Below, in pieces: positions 26,802 to 35,682 of a stretch of 64,000 nucleotides of DNA. Source of the stretch: JBNPEO01 sp050490315 (GTDB lineage: Bacteria > Actinomycetota > Actinomycetes > Actinomycetales > Micrococcaceae); the NCBI RefSeq assembly GCF_050490315.1, contig NZ_JBNPEO010000009.1, forward strand, positions 40,189 to 104,188. The letters run 5' to 3'. The notes beneath the pieces were generated by a model, which ran no database searches, had not been told where the DNA came from, and saw only the letters and a program-made list of their open reading frames with translations. The translations under genes and the position numbers were made by a program. Each line of letters starts with the position of its first letter. Position 1 is the first letter of the stretch.

Positions 26802-29348
26802 ATGGCCCGCCGCCAGAGTCCGGCTCCGCAAAGTGCGGACTCGGAGCCCTTTACCGAAAACATCATCGACATCGACGTAACTTCCGAAATGGAAGGCTCC
26901 TTCTTGGAGTACGCCTACTCGGTGATCTATTCGCGGGCACTTCCGGATGCGCGTGACGGGCTCAAACCAGTACAGCGACGCATCTTGTACATGATGAGCG
27001 AGATGGGCCTACGCCCCGATCGTGGTCACGTCAAGAGCGCGCGTGTGGTGGGCGAGGTGATGGGAAAGCTTCACCCTCACGGGGACACTGCCATCTACGA
27101 CGCCATGGTTCGTATGGCCCAAGACTTTTCTTTGCGCTTGCCATTGATTGACGGTCACGGAAACTTTGGCTCGCTCGACGACGGACCGGCAGCACCGCGT
27201 TATACCGAAGCTCGCCTTGCCGCGGCAGCGCTAACTTTGACTGACCACCTAGATGAAGACGTTGTGGACTTTGTCCCCAACTATGACAACCAGCTCACCC
27301 AGCCGGAAGTACTACCTTCCGCTTTCCCAAACCTTCTGGTCAACGGCGCCACGGGTATCGCCGTAGGTATGGCAACTAATATGGCCCCGCACAACTTGGG
27401 CGAGGTAATTGCTGCAGCGCTGCATCTAATCGCCAACCCCGAGGCGGACCTCGACGCCATTATGCGTTTTATCCCGGGTCCGGATCTGCCCACCGGAGGA
27501 CGCATTGTTGGCTTGGACGGCATCCGTGACGCCTACGCCAATGGCCGTGGCTCCTTCAAGACCCGCGCCAAGGTTGAGATTGAACAGCTGTCCGCACGGC
27601 GCACAGGACTGGTAGTCACTGAACTGCCGCACATGGTGGGACCGGAAAAGGTCATCGAGAAAATCAAAGATGCTGTCTCGAGCAAAAAGCTTCAAGGCAT
27701 CAGCGATGTTGTTGACCTCACGGACCGGCAGCACGGTCTGCGCTTGGTCATTGAAATCAAAAACGGTTTTAACCCGAACGCTGTTCTGCAACAGTTGTAC
27801 CGCTACTCACCCATGGAAGATTCCTTTGGAATCAACAACGTGACCTTGGTTGACGGACAGCCGCAAACCCTAGGACTGCTGGATCTGCTGCGAGTGTACG
27901 TGAAGCACCGCCTCTCGGTAGTTCGGCGGCGAACCGCATTCCGGCTAGCTAAAAAGCAAGCACGCCTGCACTTAGTGGAGGGTTTGCTGATTGCTATCGT
28001 CGATATTGACGAAGTAATCCAGATCATTCGTAGTTCCGACGAAGCCTCAGCAGCACGCGACCGTTTGATGTCGATCTACGACCTCAGCGAAATTCAGGCG
28101 AACTACATTCTTGAACTGCGCCTGCGCCAGCTCACCAAATACTCTCGGATTGAGCTAGAAAAAGAACAAGACGAATTGCGCAAAGAAATCGCAGAGCTCG
28201 AAGCAATTCTGGCTTCAGACGTACTCCTGCGTGAACTCGTCTCAAACGAACTTCAAGAGGTTGCCAACAAGTACGCCACTCCGCGGCGAACAGTACTTCT
28301 CGAATCCGAGGCGGTCTCCCCCACGGTTGCAGGTGCACTGGCCGCAAGCACCGGTAAAACTGGGGCTGCGGCGGGCAAAAATGCTCTCTCCCTAGAAATC
28401 CCTGATGACCCGTGCTGGGCCATCTTGACCACCTCTGGACAAATTGCGCGCACCGCCAACCAAGAACCCCTCGCGGAGGCTGGTCCTAGGAACCGGCATG
28501 ATGTTTTTAGCTCGGTGGTAAAAACCTCGGCACGCGGTGAGATCGCGGCCGTCACGTCCTTGGGCCGGATGCTGCGTGTTCAAGTGATGGACATGCCGGC
28601 GCTTCCACCTAGTTCCGGGCTGCCCAACCTGGCTGGTGGTGTTGCCGCCAAGGATTTCATTACCCTCAACAAGGGTGAAACCCTGCTGGCCCTTGTACCT
28701 TTGGACACTGTTTTGGCCGTTGGCACTGAGCAAGGTGTGGTCAAGCGTGTCCAGCCCGACTACCCGCTCAACCGCGAAGACTGGGAAATCATTGCGCTAA
28801 AGGACCGGGACAAAATTGTTGCAGTGTCCCCGGCTCCTGACGATCACGATCTGGTGTTTGTGACCCGCGGAGCCCAGCTTCTGAGGTTCCCGGCAACTGC
28901 CGTACGTCCGCAAGGCCGCACGGCAGCAGGAATGGCAGGAATCAAACTTGCCGCAAACGACTCGGTGATCTTCTTTGGTTCCGTTCGCGCCGAAGACGAG
29001 GACGCCGTCGTTGTAACGATTTCGGGTCTGGAAGGTGCACTGCCTGGCACTAACCCAGGCGCTGCGAAAGTCAGTGCTTTCGCTGAGTACCCTGCTAAGG
29101 GCCGTGCAACGGCTGGTGTCCGGGCTCACCGCTTCCTCAAGGGCGAAGACCAATTGCTTCTTGCTTGGGCTGGCCATGGCCCCGCGAAGGGATCAAGCCA
29201 GGCTGGTGTGGCTCGTGCGCTGCCGCTGGAGCACGGCCGCCGAGACGGTTCCGGCATTCCACTATCCCAAGCTGTTGAACGGGTTGGGCACTCCATGACG
29301 GAGCGCGAAGTCGCCACCGAGCCTGAAACATCTATCGAAGAAGCCTAA
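26802..29348 (+). CDS. parC: DNA topoisomerase IV subunit A
   Basis: Type IIA topoisomerase DNA cleavage subunit that decatenates daughter chromosomes with ParE. Conserved motifs: YSVIYSRALPDARDGLKPVQRRILY, KSARVVGEVMGKLHPHGD with the quinolone-determining region, and RYTEARL carrying the active-site tyrosine. The C-terminal beta-pinwheel (about 520-830) lacks an obvious GyrA box, which favours ParC over GyrA. The parE-like gene lies 9.6 kb downstream on the other strand. I chose ATG 26802 (MARRQS), though TTG 26793 sits closer to AAAGGA (26783-26788). The DinB gene follows 3 bp after the stop. Confidence 0.9.
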   Translation: MARRQSPAPQSADSEPFTENIIDIDVTSEMEGSFLEYAYSVIYSRALPDARDGLKPVQRRILYMMSEMGLRPDRGHVKSARVVGEVMGKLHPHGDTAIYDAMVRMAQDFSLRLPLIDGHGNFGSLDDGPAAPRYTEARLAAAALTLTDHLDEDVVDFVPNYDNQLTQPEVLPSAFPNLLVNGATGIAVGMATNMAPHNLGEVIAAALHLIANPEADLDAIMRFIPGPDLPTGGRIVGLDGIRDAYANGRGSFKTRAKVEIEQLSARRTGLVVTELPHMVGPEKVIEKIKDAVSSKKLQGISDVVDLTDRQHGLRLVIEIKNGFNPNAVLQQLYRYSPMEDSFGINNVTLVDGQPQTLGLLDLLRVYVKHRLSVVRRRTAFRLAKKQARLHLVEGLLIAIVDIDEVIQIIRSSDEASAARDRLMSIYDLSEIQANYILELRLRQLTKYSRIELEKEQDELRKEIAELEAILASDVLLRELVSNELQEVANKYATPRRTVLLESEAVSPTVAGALAASTGKTGAAAGKNALSLEIPDDPCWAILTTSGQIARTANQEPLAEAGPRNRHDVFSSVVKTSARGEIAAVTSLGRMLRVQVMDMPALPPSSGLPNLAGGVAAKDFITLNKGETLLALVPLDTVLAVGTEQGVVKRVQPDYPLNREDWEIIALKDRDKIVAVSPAPDDHDLVFVTRGAQLLRFPATAVRPQGRTAAGMAGIKLAANDSVIFFGSVRAEDEDAVVVTISGLEGALPGTNPGAAKVSAFAEYPAKGRATAGVRAHRFLKGEDQLLLAWAGHGPAKGSSQAGVARALPLEHGRRDGSGIPLSQAVERVGHSMTEREVATEPETSIEEA

Positions 29349-29351
29349 GCA

Positions 29352-29870
29352 ATGGGAATTACACCTGATACCAAGGACTGGACTTGGGTTCTGAATGAGC
29401 CCTGCGATGAGTGCGGGTTTGTGGCCCAAGACCTCACACCGCAGTCCCTGGCCGCAACTGTTCGGGACATGATTCCGCGCTGGGAAGCAGTTTTGCAACG
29501 CCCCACGGTCGCTGTCCGGCCGAATGAGTCAACGTGGTCTCCTCTCGAGTATGCGGCTCACGTTCGGGACGTTTTTGAACTCTTTGAACAACGACTGTCC
29601 TTGATGCTCAACGATGACGATGCCCACTTTGCCAACTGGGATCAGGACGCTACAGCTATTGAAAAGGACTACGCACACGAGGATCCGGCGAGGGTTGCCA
29701 ACCAATTGCGGGCTACAGGCAGCTCAGCGGCCGATGCTTTTGAGGCTGTGCGCCCGGACCAATTTGAGCGTACAGGCCTGCGCAGCAATGGCTCCGCGTT
29801 CACCGTGGTGACACTCGCCCGATACTTTGGGCACGACGTCGTCCATCACCTTAAAGACGTCGACGGCTAG
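29352..29870 (+). CDS. DinB/maltose-regulated metal-dependent fold protein
   Basis: 172-residue four-helix-bundle protein of the DinB superfamily. Candidate metal-binding histidines are in the typical places: WSPLEYAAHVRDVFELF (about H65) and FGHDVVHHLKDV at the C-terminus. Members in actinobacteria include mycothiol-dependent thiol transferases, so a thiol-S-transferase role is possible. It begins 3 bp after parC and is likely cotranscribed with it. The substrate is not predictable. Confidence 0.83.
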   Translation: MGITPDTKDWTWVLNEPCDECGFVAQDLTPQSLAATVRDMIPRWEAVLQRPTVAVRPNESTWSPLEYAAHVRDVFELFEQRLSLMLNDDDAHFANWDQDATAIEKDYAHEDPARVANQLRATGSSAADAFEAVRPDQFERTGLRSNGSAFTVVTLARYFGHDVVHHLKDVDG

Positions 29871-29908
29871 AAGGCCTGTGAGGCGGCGCTGTGAGATGCC
29901 AGCGCGAT

Positions 29909-30955
29909 TTAAAGTTCTAGATCCCAGGCCATACTTTGCTTGACGGGCGAATAGCCCATGGACGTGTAAATGGCCAAGGCTCCGCTAGGATTTTCTGAGT
30001 CCACGTCGAGGGCGGCCGTTGTCATTCCAGCAGCCGCAAAACGCTGCATCGCATCAACCAATAGCGCCTTAGCGAGCCCACGGCCTCGATGGTCACGAAC
30101 CACGCCCAGTAACTCCGTGTAGCCCTCTTCCCGGCCAAAATCTTCAAGAACGTCAGGATCGTAGCTAGCAAGCTGGTATCCAACAACTTTCCCATTGGAC
30201 TTTTCCACCACTACGGCACTGAGATCACGGCGGTTCAGCGGATGCTCAACCGTAAACTTCCACGATTGTTCGTCGCGTTCTTCGCTCCCCCAGTGATCGG
30301 CAAAGGCGGCGTTATGCACATGCCGCATCTCGTGGTCGTACTCGGCGGTCCACGGACGAATCTCATACCCCTCGGCCAGAACTAGCCTAGGGATAGCTGC
30401 GGAGTTTTCCTCCGCGTCATTTCGTGTGGAGATTGGCCGATTCATCTCGTTGAAGTACCGAACCACTTTCCAACCGGCACGGCTGAACAGACGCTGCTCT
30501 GCGGTATTGGCAGTCTCCGAATACAAACGTAAACGAGGACTCTGATTCTCTGGTGTGCCTGAATCTGAGGATGTGCGTCCACGGACGTTGATGCGTTCCG
30601 CTGCACGTGCCCGTTGCCATTCAAGGACGCCCCTGCCAATCCCCCGTCCCTGATACTCGGGGTCAACGCCACCCATACCGTAGACGGTGGTGGACTCGGG
30701 GTTCAGAGCAACTCGGGCGAAAACTCGGGGCATCCCTGAGGTATCCACTCCGATCACACTGTCCACGCTGAGGTCATTCTTCTTTGAATCGAGCGCGTGC
30801 TCTAAATCCGCTTCTTTCTCAAACCACGTGGGTTTTTCTGCTGCGGCAATCCGCTTAATCAAGGCAGCCCAGCCAGGGATGTCTTCACGAACGATTCTGC
30901 GGAAATCTAGACCGAACAGCTCACCGTTGGGCACTGGGACTTCGCTAACAGGCAT
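29909..30955 (-). CDS. Tandem-GNAT N-acetyltransferase
   Basis: 348 residues with two GNAT folds. The first (about 20-190) has the acetyl-CoA loop VDPEYQGRGIGRGVLEW, and the second (about 195-348) has VVRDHRGRGLAKALL. The layout recalls mycothiol synthase MshD, but the sequence lacks enough signature for that call, and other double-GNAT enzymes share it. It ends before convergent DinB and lies 9 bp downstream of the cydDC stop on the same strand, so it could be read through from the cyd operon. Confidence 0.82.
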   Translation of the reverse strand: MPVSEVPVPNGELFGLDFRRIVREDIPGWAALIKRIAAAEKPTWFEKEADLEHALDSKKNDLSVDSVIGVDTSGMPRVFARVALNPESTTVYGMGGVDPEYQGRGIGRGVLEWQRARAAERINVRGRTSSDSGTPENQSPRLRLYSETANTAEQRLFSRAGWKVVRYFNEMNRPISTRNDAEENSAAIPRLVLAEGYEIRPWTAEYDHEMRHVHNAAFADHWGSEERDEQSWKFTVEHPLNRRDLSAVVVEKSNGKVVGYQLASYDPDVLEDFGREEGYTELLGVVRDHRGRGLAKALLVDAMQRFAAAGMTTAALDVDSENPSGALAIYTSMGYSPVKQSMAWDLEL

Positions 30956-30964
30956 ATAAAGAAC

Positions 30965-33900
30965 CTAGGCGTGCTGTCCCTGAACGGCAAGAGGCTCCTG
31001 AAATTGAAAGCCGTTCTCTAAACGAAGTTCCACGTCCTCAGCCGCGAAGTCGTCCTGATGGTGACTGACCAGAACAACAGTTTTCGCCCGCAAGGCGTGA
31101 CGGAGGTCCTTGATCAGTGCTGTAGCGGCCTCGCGATCAAGGTGAGCGGTGGGTTCATCCAGCAAGATCACTTCTCCGCCACTGAGCAATGTCCTCGCTA
31201 CAGCTAGGCGTTGCCGCTGTCCACCGGAAAGGAATGCTCCGCCAGGACCGATCCGGGCGTCGAGGCCGTTCTTCATAGTGGCCAAAACGTCGCTCAGTCC
31301 TACTTCCTCGAGAACCATCAGCATTTCAGCGTCTGAGGGCGCAGCATCCGTGGGTCGGGCAATGGACAGGTTCCCGCGCAGAGTCGAGTCAAAGAGGTGC
31401 GCCTCTTGCGGGCACCAAACCACCCTGCCGGAAACGCTAACGCTTCCAGATAGTGGTGGAAGGAAACCCATCAGTACCGCTAGCAGTGTTGATTTACCGC
31501 TACCAGAGGGCCCAGAAACGCACAACCAAGAACCCGGTTCCGCGTGAGCAGTGACCCCGGAGAAAACGGCCGGCGCGTGTTGATGGGAGGCTCGCGCTGA
31601 GCCCTCCGCGGTCAGAGGCCACCCGGCAGAGAGCCTTTCAAGCCGAACACCCACCCCGGCCAGAACCTGCGGTTGCGAGTGACCAAACTGGCGGTCTCCA
31701 AATTTTTGCGAAGCCTTATCCACCAACCGATCATCCAAGGCTGAACCGCTGGCAGCTGCATCGCTCACCGCCTGATCACTCATGGCAAAGTCAACGGCAT
31801 CAATCTGCGAGCGCACTTTTCTCAAGGTGGCTTTGAGTGCTGGAGCCAGTTGAACGGCAGAGATGGCGGCTACAAAGTGTTCAATAAGCGCCAACTGCGT
31901 CAGGACCACCACGGCAATCATGGCGGCTTGGGATTGCCCAGTGTGGACTGCCTCTGCCGCGGCGGGGAGGACAAACACAGCACCGAGGCAGGCGCCAAGC
32001 ACCACGATGGCTTGCCCCACACCTTCGGCCCAAGCCGTACGTTGTTGGGCCGAAGCGGCTGCCTTCGCTAGTGCTTCAACATCCGCAAGAGCTGCTGCTC
32101 CTGCCCCGTTTCCGGCCAGGTCCGCGCGTGCTTCGAGAAAGGAGGTGGTGTCCCGCAAAAGGAGTGCTCGGTGACGTACATGGGCCGTAGTGGCCCAACG
32201 GTCCGCCGCTAGGGCAATCAGCGGGGCACCCACCATGCCTACAACAACCACAGCAATCACCACGGGCAACCCCGCCGGGAGAATCCATGCCGTAACACCA
32301 ATCGACAAGACGGCTACTCCCAGCCCGGCGAGCGGCGGGAGCAACACACGGGGTGCCAGGTCTCGCAGTTCGTCCACGTCGCCGATGACTGACTCGAGTA
32401 CTGAGCCGCCTTCCAGGAGTCGGCGTAGTGATGGTGCTCGGCGCAAGAGTGAAAGCCATAGCGCTGATCGGAGCAATCCGATGGCGGCAAAAACTGTGTT
32501 GTGAAGTACCAGCCGCTCGGTGTACTTCAGGACAGCTCTACCAATACCAAAGAACCGCACACCAACAATCGCTGCCAGCAGGTAAAGGATCGGGGGCATC
32601 TCGCTCGCACGGACAATCAGCCAGCCTGAAAGTGCAGTGAGCGCTACGGCAAAGGCTGCAGCCGCAATCCCCAGCAGTGCTGCACTCACGCCATGCCATT
32701 TCACGGACCGCCACGTGAGATTTTTGGCAGCCTTTTTGGTGTCACCACTGGCGTTGACCGCAGCCGTTATCCGGCCAAGCTCCGCGTTTACCTTCAGCTC
32801 CGCGTTTACCTTCAGTTCCGCGTTCAACGGCAAGTTAAGCACCGGGTCCAATACCAGGTTCGACGCCGGGGCGTCACCTTGGTGAGTAACGCCGTCGTCG
32901 TTTGCTACCGAGAGCGGCACCGGAACTGTAACATCTGCGAGCGCCCTGGTGAGCGGTTCGTGGGAAACCAACAACACAGTGGTCTGGCCACGCAGCGCAA
33001 CGATGGACTTCCGGATGGTGTGGGCTGAGATCCCATCCAAGTGAGCGGTGGGTTCGTCAAGGAGCACAACGGAAGCCCCCGCGGCCACCAAAGCGAACCC
33101 ACGCGCAACCGCAACACGACGCATCTCCCCCGGGCTGAGCTCTGAGACTCGCCGTTCGCTCAGGTGACCTGCAGCTGCGGCATCAAGGGCTTGCCTAATC
33201 AGTGCCTTGCTGGCGTCCGCGCTGATACCGCGGGTGGTCACAAAAAACTCCAACTCTTCCGCCGGGGTGTCGCGGAAGAAAACGGGATGTTGCGGAACAT
33301 AGGCAACGTCCCCGGCACTGATTCCGCTCGCCGTGCCACCAACTGACGCACCATCACTCAAGACGCCGGCAAGGGCTGCCAGAATGCTGGACTTGCCGCT
33401 TCCGCTGGGCCCATCCAAGGCAGTAATTGACCCGGCTGGCGCTGTAAAACTCAGCGGACCAACTCCTGCTTTGGTCCGTCCCTCGTAACTGACCGTCAGA
33501 TCTTGGATGGACAGTGGCTGGCACTTCGAAGATGGGGCTGGCCTGGGTGCAGGTTTTTTTGACGATGCTTCAAGCTGGGCCGGTAGCGGAGCCTTGTGTA
33601 CGTCCTGAATTTCTTCCAAGGCAACGCGCCCGTCGTCGCTCGCGTGATGGGCACTGCCAAGTTCCCGCAGCGGAGCAAAACATTCTGGTGCCAAAATGAG
33701 TGCCAGCAATCCTACTTCGAGGCTCATTTGGCCGTGGACCAACCGGACACCAATAAATACGGCCACCACAGCTACAGAGATGGTGGCGATGAGTTCCAAG
33801 GCCAACGCGGAAAGGAACGCGACCTTCAGCGTTTCCATGGTCCGTTTCCGGTATTGGGCCGAAATGTCATCGAGTGCTTTGTGCTGGGCGTTGGCTCGCC

Positions 33901-34588
33901 CCAAGCCCAAAAGCACCGGAAGTCCCTTAGCTAGCTCAAGGACATGGCTGGATAGCCTTGCCAATGCGCGTTGTGCTTGTTCAGCCTTGTCCTGGGTGTA
34001 GCGGCCAATAAGCACCATAAACACCGGTACCAGCGGCAAGGTGAGCACAATGATCAGAGCGCTGACCCAGTCCGCAAAGAGGATCCGCGCTCCCACTAAC
34101 AAGGGAATCGCAGCAATATTAACCAGAGACGGCAGGTACTGCGTGTAGTAGTTGTCCAGATCGTCGAGCTTGCGTGTGGCCAGAAGCGCTAGGTGACCCA
34201 GCCCTCGCCCTCCGTTTCCACCAGCCAGAGCCTTAGTCAGCACTACCGGGCGTAGTTCTTCTTTGACTCCCACTACGCCGCGCCGCGATGCCACTTGCTG
34301 TCCCCAGGCGGTGAGGGAACGCAGGAAGGCACCAAGGACGCCTTCCACCACCACGTGACTGAGGTCAAAGTTCCCAGCAACCGCTTGGGCAATACCTGTA
34401 CTGATCGCTTGCGCCACCAGTACCAGCCCCAGTGCTTTGAGGGCTGCCAGCGTTCCCAAAAGGTACAGCGTTTGGGTACTCGCTGGGCTTCGTGGGAAGA
34501 CGGGTCCCCGCGAGCGTGGCTCCCCTTTTTGGCTCAACTTTTTGATGAACGTGGCTGGTGAATGCTGTTCGGAGCTGGTGGGCACCAT
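30965..34588 (-). CDS. cydDC: Fused thiol-reductant ABC exporter CydDC
   Basis: ABC exporter required for assembly of cytochrome bd, exporting cysteine/glutathione-like thiols or haem-related factors. Both half-transporters are joined in 1207 residues. The CydD half (about 1-580) has a membrane domain, Walker A GPSGSGKSS near 396, the altered signature LSPGEMRR near 486 and Walker B VVLLDEPTAHLD near 512. A linker with NAELKV repeats (about 585-602) leads to the CydC half with six membrane segments, Walker A GPSGSGKST near 1024, canonical LSGGQRQR near 1121 and VILLDEPTAHLD near 1139. The degenerate first signature suggests unequal ATP sites. It lies 35 bp after cydB in cydA-cydB-cydDC. Confidence 0.93.
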   Translation of the reverse strand: MVPTSSEQHSPATFIKKLSQKGEPRSRGPVFPRSPASTQTLYLLGTLAALKALGLVLVAQAISTGIAQAVAGNFDLSHVVVEGVLGAFLRSLTAWGQQVASRRGVVGVKEELRPVVLTKALAGGNGGRGLGHLALLATRKLDDLDNYYTQYLPSLVNIAAIPLLVGARILFADWVSALIIVLTLPLVPVFMVLIGRYTQDKAEQAQRALARLSSHVLELAKGLPVLLGLGRANAQHKALDDISAQYRKRTMETLKVAFLSALALELIATISVAVVAVFIGVRLVHGQMSLEVGLLALILAPECFAPLRELGSAHHASDDGRVALEEIQDVHKAPLPAQLEASSKKPAPRPAPSSKCQPLSIQDLTVSYEGRTKAGVGPLSFTAPAGSITALDGPSGSGKSSILAALAGVLSDGASVGGTASGISAGDVAYVPQHPVFFRDTPAEELEFFVTTRGISADASKALIRQALDAAAAGHLSERRVSELSPGEMRRVAVARGFALVAAGASVVLLDEPTAHLDGISAHTIRKSIVALRGQTTVLLVSHEPLTRALADVTVPVPLSVANDDGVTHQGDAPASNLVLDPVLNLPLNAELKVNAELKVNAELGRITAAVNASGDTKKAAKNLTWRSVKWHGVSAALLGIAAAAFAVALTALSGWLIVRASEMPPILYLLAAIVGVRFFGIGRAVLKYTERLVLHNTVFAAIGLLRSALWLSLLRRAPSLRRLLEGGSVLESVIGDVDELRDLAPRVLLPPLAGLGVAVLSIGVTAWILPAGLPVVIAVVVVGMVGAPLIALAADRWATTAHVRHRALLLRDTTSFLEARADLAGNGAGAAALADVEALAKAAASAQQRTAWAEGVGQAIVVLGACLGAVFVLPAAAEAVHTGQSQAAMIAVVVLTQLALIEHFVAAISAVQLAPALKATLRKVRSQIDAVDFAMSDQAVSDAAASGSALDDRLVDKASQKFGDRQFGHSQPQVLAGVGVRLERLSAGWPLTAEGSARASHQHAPAVFSGVTAHAEPGSWLCVSGPSGSGKSTLLAVLMGFLPPLSGSVSVSGRVVWCPQEAHLFDSTLRGNLSIARPTDAAPSDAEMLMVLEEVGLSDVLATMKNGLDARIGPGGAFLSGGQRQRLAVARTLLSGGEVILLDEPTAHLDREAATALIKDLRHALRAKTVVLVSHHQDDFAAEDVELRLENGFQFQEPLAVQGQHA
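32780..32833 (-). repeat. 18-bp tandem repeat in the CydD-CydC linker
   Basis: Two identical 18-bp units (32780-32797, 32798-32815) and a third degenerate one (32816-32833) encode NAELKV-NAELKV-type repeats joining the two halves of the fused transporter. Confidence 0.85.
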
Positions 34589-34623
34589 AGGTCCTAGCGC
34601 TTAGTTTTTTGGTGACTTGGGCT

Positions 34624-35673
34624 TTATGGCTTGGTTTTGAGGAAGAACTCGGCAACGGCGGGTACCACCGAGTGGCCTTCGGGGATATGAGCTGCACTGA
34701 TCCGACGGCGGAACACCCAATAGGTCCAAGCCTGGTAGGCCAGCACCAAGGGTAGTCCGATGCACGCCACGGTTGTCATCAGGCCCAAGGTGTAGTCGCT
34801 TGAGGACGCGTTGGTGACGGTCAGGTTGAACGCCGGGTCAATCGTGGACGGCAACACCACCGGGAACACGGCGGAGAAAATCGATGCAGCCCCTGCGAGC
34901 AGGAAGGATCCCAAGGCGATAAACGTCCGTCCTTCAGATCCGGAACGGGCCAGGAACCAAGCGGCAATAGCAGCGGCTGCTGCCACCAGCACAAGCGCCC
35001 AGGAGAAGAGATTGCCGGTTCGGATCTGGATCAAGATGGCCCATAGTGCCATGGGAGCCAGAGCTATTGGCAAGATCCTGACCACCCAGCGACGGGCCCT
35101 GACGCGAATTTCACCGTCAGTCTTGAGCGCCAGGAATGCCAGTGCATGCACTAGTGCAAAACCAACCACGGCCAATCCGCCCAGAAGCGCGTAACCACTG
35201 AACCATGCAAAAGGGCCGCCCACTCTGTCACCGTTGGCGTTCAACGGCAGTCCCGTTGTGGTGAGAGCCAACGCTGCGCCAACACCAAATGCGGCAACTG
35301 TGGAGCCAAGCGCAATGGCCCAGTCCCACCGGTTCCGCCACTGCTCGGTGTTGATCTTGCCACGGTACTCGAACGCTACCGCGCGGAAAATCAGCGCGAC
35401 CAGAACCACCAAAAGCGGCAAGTACAGCCCGGAGAACAGCGAGGCGTACCAGAGCGGGAATGCGGCGAACGTAGCGCCACCGGCTGTGAGGAGCCATACT
35501 TCGTTGCCGTCCCAGACCGGGCCGATGGTGTTGAGCAAGACTCGGCGTTCGGTGTTGTTACGGGCAAAGATCTTCATCAACATTCCGACGCCGAGATCGA
35601 AGCCCTCGAGGAAGAGGTAGCCGATCCAGAGGACGGCGATAGCAATAAACCAGATTGTGGGCAGGAGTTCCAT
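34624..35673 (-). CDS. cydB: Cytochrome bd ubiquinol/menaquinol oxidase subunit II
   Basis: Membrane subunit of the bd-type terminal oxidase. The 349-residue protein starts MELLPTIWFIAIAVLWIGYLFLEGFDLGVGML, the CydB signature, followed by NTIGPVWDGNEVWLL and nine predicted membrane segments. It lies 9 bp downstream of cydA on the same strand, so the two are cotranscribed. Confidence 0.95.
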   Translation of the reverse strand: MELLPTIWFIAIAVLWIGYLFLEGFDLGVGMLMKIFARNNTERRVLLNTIGPVWDGNEVWLLTAGGATFAAFPLWYASLFSGLYLPLLVVLVALIFRAVAFEYRGKINTEQWRNRWDWAIALGSTVAAFGVGAALALTTTGLPLNANGDRVGGPFAWFSGYALLGGLAVVGFALVHALAFLALKTDGEIRVRARRWVVRILPIALAPMALWAILIQIRTGNLFSWALVLVAAAAAIAAWFLARSGSEGRTFIALGSFLLAGAASIFSAVFPVVLPSTIDPAFNLTVTNASSSDYTLGLMTTVACIGLPLVLAYQAWTYWVFRRRISAAHIPEGHSVVPAVAEFFLKTKP

Positions 35674-35682
35674 CTTTTTCCC

